NCBI GenBank assembly: GCA_037783545.1
Contig: JBBELK010000216.1
Location: forward strand, 1 to 64,000
DNA length: 64,000 bases
Direction of reading: 5' to 3'
DNA from: Henricia sp. BOLD:AAB3569
Lineage: Eukaryota; Echinodermata; Asteroidea; Spinulosida; Echinasteridae
Shown here: piece after piece, positions 59,903 to 64,000 of the stretch
Layout of the letters: every line of letters begins with the position of its first letter
Numbering within the stretch: the stretch's first letter is position 1
Program-made: the position numbers and the translations under genes
Notes under the pieces: generated by a model
What the model was told of the DNA's origin: nothing
The model's database searches: none
Seen by the model: the letters and a program-made list of their open reading frames with translations, nothing else

Positions 59903-62279
59903 TCACGTCAAGAGGTCTTCTGCTTCATATCTAAGATCCTGCAGAAGCTCAGCTATTTGTGAGACGGTCAAGTTTGATCTGGAAGAAATGACAAAGATCA
60001 TAGAAAATAAACGTTTTTGTACTGCTGATATTTTGCATTTAACAATTCTTTCCCCAGACGACTTCCATACTGCAAGAAAAAAAAAAGACAAGTAAGAAAG
60101 AAAGTTTCTTCAGAACTGACGGTTTCAGTAATTTGTATTGCATTTTTAAGGCACAATAATAATACAAGACAACATATATGATAGGATTGATAATTGAAAG
60201 AAGAATTTAGAAGAGGCAAATGCAAGATTGTTGTGGTGCTCCTGCGGGATGCCCAGATAGCTCAGTTGGTAGAGCAATTGGCCATGTAAGCCAAGAACCT
60301 GGGTTCAAATCCCAGTCGGGGCATTGCAACTTTCTCATGTTCCTAAATTCATCTTTCAATAATACAAGAGTCAACATCCAAAGCGAGGCTGAAGTACTAA
60401 TTTGAAATTTATTCATACACCAACATTTTCCAGGTCTTCTAAAGATAAATGTGACAGCATTTAAACACAGCATCTTGAAAAGTCAATGGTTAACATTAAG
60501 TTTTCCTAACATTTCCAAATCCTCCAAAATCAATAGGTACAAGGAGAAACATATTGTAATAAAAAACCGATGTTTACTCATCTCACAATGGCATTTTTTA
60601 AAGTTAACACATTTATTTTTGATAACAAGGAATGTCATATTAGACCTACTTGTGTTTGAGTTGTCTAACTCCCGCTTGTGTTTCGTCTCCCGGATCATCT
60701 TGATATCTTTGTTTGGCCAGCTGCAGTTGACCGGTCTGTAATAAAAGAGTGCAAATAGAATTTCAAATTTTGCTCTCATCAAAAGGAATTCTGTTGTAGA
60801 AACACGAATAGGAGCAGTTCTATATATTACTCAAAATTTGCTGGGGATGATATTTCTATGAATAATTTTACTAAAACTAATAATTAAGCATTTTTAAGGC
60901 AAATACATGTTTATTGACCCCTTATATAAGAAAACAAACTTCTTGCATAATTTCTTTTGATTAACATATAATTGGTAATTAGTTAAAATACAAATGTAGA
61001 ACAAAACGCAAACATTACTCTCACCAATTCCAGCTTCTTTTGCTCATTTTCCTGAACTCTGTGTATCAGTTTTGCAATCTCCGCATTGTGAAACTCTGTC
61101 CTAAACCGACCTTCAATTGCAATGATCAGTTTGGAAATTCGCAAGAATTCCTGGGAGCAGTCGTGAGTGACCTGCCGGAAAGCTGGAAAGTCGTAATTTG
61201 GAGACGTTTGCAGGTAGATCATGTGACCTCTGTTAAGCAAATCAGGCATCAGAATAAGTTACAATAGGGAAACAAAATAAAAAAATTTCATTGTTATCTT
61301 AATTGCTAAGAATGAGGTTGAGGGAGTTGGGGGAGGGGGAGAGGGAGATAATCACTGTAAAGAGAATTTAAGATGTGGACCACAAAAAAACCTTTTTCCA
61401 AACATTCTAAATTGTACTTCTTATTCTTTCTGTCGGTCGCACATCCTGACACTTTTGTGACCCGGTGTCATACTTTTGTATACGGGATAGCACCTTGACT
61501 GGAGTGAAAACAAATTCTTTCATGCTAAGCTTAGATACGTGTACGTGTTGCGTAGACAATGGTTTCGGTCCTTTGTTTTCAGTCCAGCCCTACCGGATGT
61601 GACGTGGCACGTACCGACCGACAGAATTGAAATGATGCTTTTTCAATCTCTAAAGGCATGTGTAATACATTTAAAGACCAACCCTGAGGCCATTACTAGT
61701 GATTTCTGCAAGACAAAGATTTAACCCATTTGACAGCACTTACTCATCCAGCTTTTTGTAAAATTTGACTCTTTCTTCCTGAAGAGAGAAGAACTGCTTA
61801 ATCGCCTGCGTAGCATCAACCTAAAATTTAGTGATATATGACATCAAGACAGAACCCATTTACATGTAATTCATTTCAGCAAATTGGGCATTTGGTTTGC
61901 TTATATAGTTCTATCTAAGCTAGTACTAGCATATAGCTATAGCTCCAGGTAGTAGTACTAGGCCTAGTACCTAGGCCTACTACACACAAAAAATAGTAGG
62001 TTTTTTTGTACTAGTAGTAGGCCTAGTACTACTAGGATAGGCCTAATGCTTATTTGTTTGCAATAGTGTGCAACTGCAAGTGTTGAGTTGAAGTATTAAA
62101 CCACGGAGCTAGGCTACCTCCATGATTAAACCACATATATTACAAATAAAAAACATGAATGGTAGGCCTAATAAATAAGTAATAAATTACAGATGACGCG
62201 TTTATGATCATCACAGATTACTGGTGTTAGAGTAAAGGTAATCTGGTGGTAAACTTCATGTAAACAAACCTCAGTCATC
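59903..62279 (-). CDS. REX1BD: Required-for-excision-1-B-domain protein (REX1BD), complete
   Basis: Exons 62279-62271, 61820-61744, 61229-61025, 60735-60650 and 59978-59903 join in phase to 150 residues. The first exon codes only MTE. Conserved blocks: FFSLQEERVKFYKKLDEGH (across the exon 2/3 junction), YLQTSPNYDFPAFRQVTHD, helical ENEQKKLELTGQLQLAKQ, and the end IAELLQDLRYEAEDLLT, which resembles the human C19orf60 end EVLQDLRFDAE. The protein is mostly helical and probably coiled coil; no catalytic motif is visible. The family name comes from an algal excision-repair gene; its function in animals is poorly known. Exon boundaries are clean GT-AG. Confidence 0.88.
60246..60330 (+). mobile_element. 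tRNA-derived SINE head with a near-complete cloverleaf
   Basis: From GCCCAGA (60252) to TCGGGGC the sequence folds as a tRNA: T8-A9, D arm GCTC/GAGC with AGTTGGTA, anticodon stem TTGGC/GCCAA, T arm CTGGG-TTCAAAT-CCCAG. Against a real tRNA: base 33 is A, not T, acceptor pair 5-68 is A-G, and one extra base precedes the anticodon stem. The sequence runs on into a CTTTCTCATGTTCC tail like the window's SINEs. Confidence 0.7.
61915..62050. repeat. TAGGCCTA/CTAGTAC simple palindromic repeat
   Basis: Repeated AGTACTAGGCCTAGTACC-like blocks around an AAAAAATAGTAGG spacer, in REX1BD intron 1. Confidence 0.85.
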
Positions 62280-62640
62280 CTGCATGCCGTGCGCCGTTCA
62301 TCACCAAATCGCACGTGCTAATTTTCGAATGCTACATTTTAGATAGAGGTACGAATCATAATATTTTTGACAATTTACTCAAGTGAACAGCAAACGTATG
62401 ATATTATATGATCAAACCAATTCATCAAAACGGCTGTATTTAAGAATAAATCTACTTAAAAACCTAATTTTATTGTTCTTTTCTGTGTTAAAAATTAAAA
62501 ATTATTTTTCCACCCTGCTTCCACTTTGAAAACCACCCTGTTGTCAAAATGTTCCGGTCCTTCTAAGTTCAATCCGGCCGTTGAGGGCGACAATCTGTCA
62601 TGGCGGCGCCCACGACCCGGTTCTCTGTTATGTCTGTGCT
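62280..62640. promoter_or_regulatory. Bidirectional REX1BD/PIGW promoter region
   Basis: The REX1BD start (62279) and the likely PIGW leader near 62600 diverge. A YY1-like CATGGCGGC is at 62599-62607. No TATA box. The PIGW leader exon itself is not resolved. Confidence 0.5.
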
Positions 62641-63219
62641 ATTCGTTAATCAAATTATTTGCAAAAAAACATTTGAGAAATGTAGCAACGGGGCGGTAAT
62701 GTTTGTGCTGATATCTACTCCACCTAACTGACTATTTTACGCCAAGTTGGAGCTGTTTAAATTGACTAGTTAGCCTAAAGTTAACACTGGTTAAGGTCAG
62801 GTTGGTTATTTATTGATTGTTGACATATGTTAACCGCTAGTAGAAATAACCAGTCCAGTTAACCGTTCATTTTGTCCTTGGCTTTATTTTCACACCTTTT
62901 TGGTGTAAGAAAATCTTGCCCAGATGAACTCTAATCATGTACATCAGAAATAATTGATAATCAGTCACTAATGTTATTTATTATTAATATAATCATGACA
63001 TAATCGTTGCTAAATTTGGGATGAAAAGGGTGTATTAAGTTTCGAACACTATGGACTTTTAATGATTATTATATAACCGGTCGTAAGTGAATTTGTTTTG
63101 GCCTGGCATCATCTATGGCCAAATGTCAATGACATTTATGCAGTAATTCATCCACTTGCATTACTTTGACTGCCTGCCACCTCGTAGAAACAGTGGTCAC
63201 ACGTGCTTGCAGTAATATA

Positions 63220-63361
63220 CCTTATGCACGGCGGCCATGATAGAGGGCAGTCACATTGTCACAGTGCGTCATGCACAAGTAGGCACTTTGTGGGTCTATT
63301 GTCACATCATTTGAATATGAAAACCTGCCCTCTATCATGGCCGCCATGCGCATAGGTCTAT
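63220..63361. mobile_element. MITE of the GGCGGCCATG family, intact
   Basis: GGCGGCCATGATAGAGGGCA is inverted as TGCCCTCTATCATGGCCGCC. It ends 80 bases before the PIGW start codon, in its 5' intron. Confidence 0.9.
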
Positions 63362-63440
63362 TATAAGTATTAAATATTGAGTTATTTCCAGTTCACTTGA
63401 TTTTAAATACGTTTGTATTCTTGTCTTTACAGAAATAACC

Positions 63441-63604
63441 ATGGCATCACACAGTGCCAAGGTGGCGTTCTACACCAATCTGACAGGAACAAGCCCTCTT
63501 GAGGTAGCCCTGGTTGTTGCTGTTGGACCGGCTTCTGAGCTGGTGCGATGGGTCCTTGTGCCTTGCCTCATTATGGTGTTTGGAAGTGTGGTTAAAACAT
63601 TTTG
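63441..63604 (+). CDS. PIGW: Probable PIGW, first coding exon (continues off the right edge)
   Basis: PIGW acylates the inositol of GlcN-PI in GPI anchor synthesis in the ER. After acceptor TTTACAG, eight leader bases precede ATG (ACCATGG context). The exon encodes about 54 residues: MASHSAK, then VAFYTNLTGTSPLEV, then a hydrophobic segment (VLVPCLIMVFGSVV). This fits the PIGW/GWT1 N-terminus, where K-x2-F-x2-xLNG-x-S/T-x2-E-I precedes the first membrane helix. The donor is TTTTG|GTAAAT, because the open frame otherwise stops one codon later. Vertebrate PIGW has an uninterrupted coding region, so this intron is a difference. Only a short segment supports the name. Confidence 0.6.
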
Positions 63605-63719
63605 GTAAATGTTTCCAACATTTGAATCCTTTTAATTTTTAATGGGGTTTGGGGCGTATCTTAGGTGATCTCTGGGAGGGGTGGTTATTTCTCTGTAGGG
63701 CTTGCTAAGCTCACGTGAT

Positions 63720-63900
63720 AGCCAATCCCAATCAGTGAGAAACAACTGCAATATACTGTGATTCGAGACCACCAGTTGGCTTCATAGCTCAATTGGTAGG
63801 GCGTCTGCACGTTAAGCAGAAGGTGCTTTTCACTGCAACCAGATTTCCCTAACTCATATGGACATTTGTCCACATTTGTATCGAATTCATTCACCCCGAC
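63720..63900 (+). mobile_element. tRNA-headed SINE, unbroken copy
   Basis: TTCGAGACCACCAG, then GGCTTCATAGCTCAATTGGT, then AACTCATATGGACATTTGTC. Reference for the copy split at 7825-8280. Confidence 0.75.
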
Positions 63901-64000
63901 GGTCCCTGGGTAATGGTGTTAGTACTGTTACACTGGAATTTCACTTGTGTGAGTGGGATTGTGTCTGCCAGTGAAAACATCTGTACATTTTGTTCTTTAT

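Noticed and set aside
60246-60330. Functional tRNA gene
   Set aside because: Base 33 is not T, one acceptor pair is mismatched, there is an extra base, and a SINE-like tail follows.

Overview
The window is nuclear DNA from an intron-rich invertebrate deuterostome. An echinoderm is the best guess, though not proven. The reasons are a large tandem-exon SRCR receptor gene of the six-cysteine type, closely human-like versions of MUTYH, TOE1, NASP, BTF3 and REX1BD, GT-AG introns every 50-490 coding bases, and a heavy load of short palindromic DNA elements and tRNA-headed SINEs. All gene models were built by reading splice sites by eye and checking that exon phases join. No transcript or database was consulted.

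Layout, left to right: (1) 1.6-17.8 kb, minus strand: the 5' part of a secreted or membrane receptor gene with a signal-peptide exon and 14 SRCR domains; it runs off the left edge. (2) 17.8-23.1 kb: intergenic, repeats only. (3) 23.3-25.7 kb, plus: a TATA-driven gene for a small secreted protein with two EF hands. (4) 28.3-35.8 kb, minus: complete MUTYH (13 exons, 530 aa). (5) 36.2-39.0 kb, plus: complete TOE1 (5 exons, 615 aa). (6) 40.8-54.5 kb, minus: complete NASP (15 exons, 608 aa), with a LINE in intron 2. (7) 55.4-58.4 kb, plus: complete BTF3/BTF3L4 (4 coding exons, 157 aa). (8) 59.9-62.3 kb, minus: complete REX1BD (5 exons, 150 aa). (9) 63.4 kb to the edge, plus: the first coding exon of a probable PIGW.

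The eight genes alternate strictly - + - + - + - +. MUTYH/TOE1, NASP/BTF3 and REX1BD/PIGW are head-to-head pairs with short shared 5' regions. The first two pairs carry E2F, YY1 or CRE-like motifs. Several of these genes act in nuclear maintenance: MUTYH repairs 8-oxoG:A mismatches, TOE1 trims snRNA 3' ends, NASP is a histone H3-H4 chaperone, and REX1BD is named for a domain linked to excision repair. BTF3 is the NAC beta subunit at the ribosome, and PIGW acts in GPI anchor synthesis. MUTYH-TOE1 head-to-head with NASP nearby matches the human 1p34 neighbourhood.

Repeats fill most introns and spacers. They include at least a dozen palindromic MITE-like families (one with TTAA flanks, several nested), two tRNA-derived SINE types, two tandem arrays of about 80-bp tRNA-like units, a 52-bp CCAAT/GC-box minisatellite, a perfect 51-bp-arm hairpin, and two poly-G tracts.
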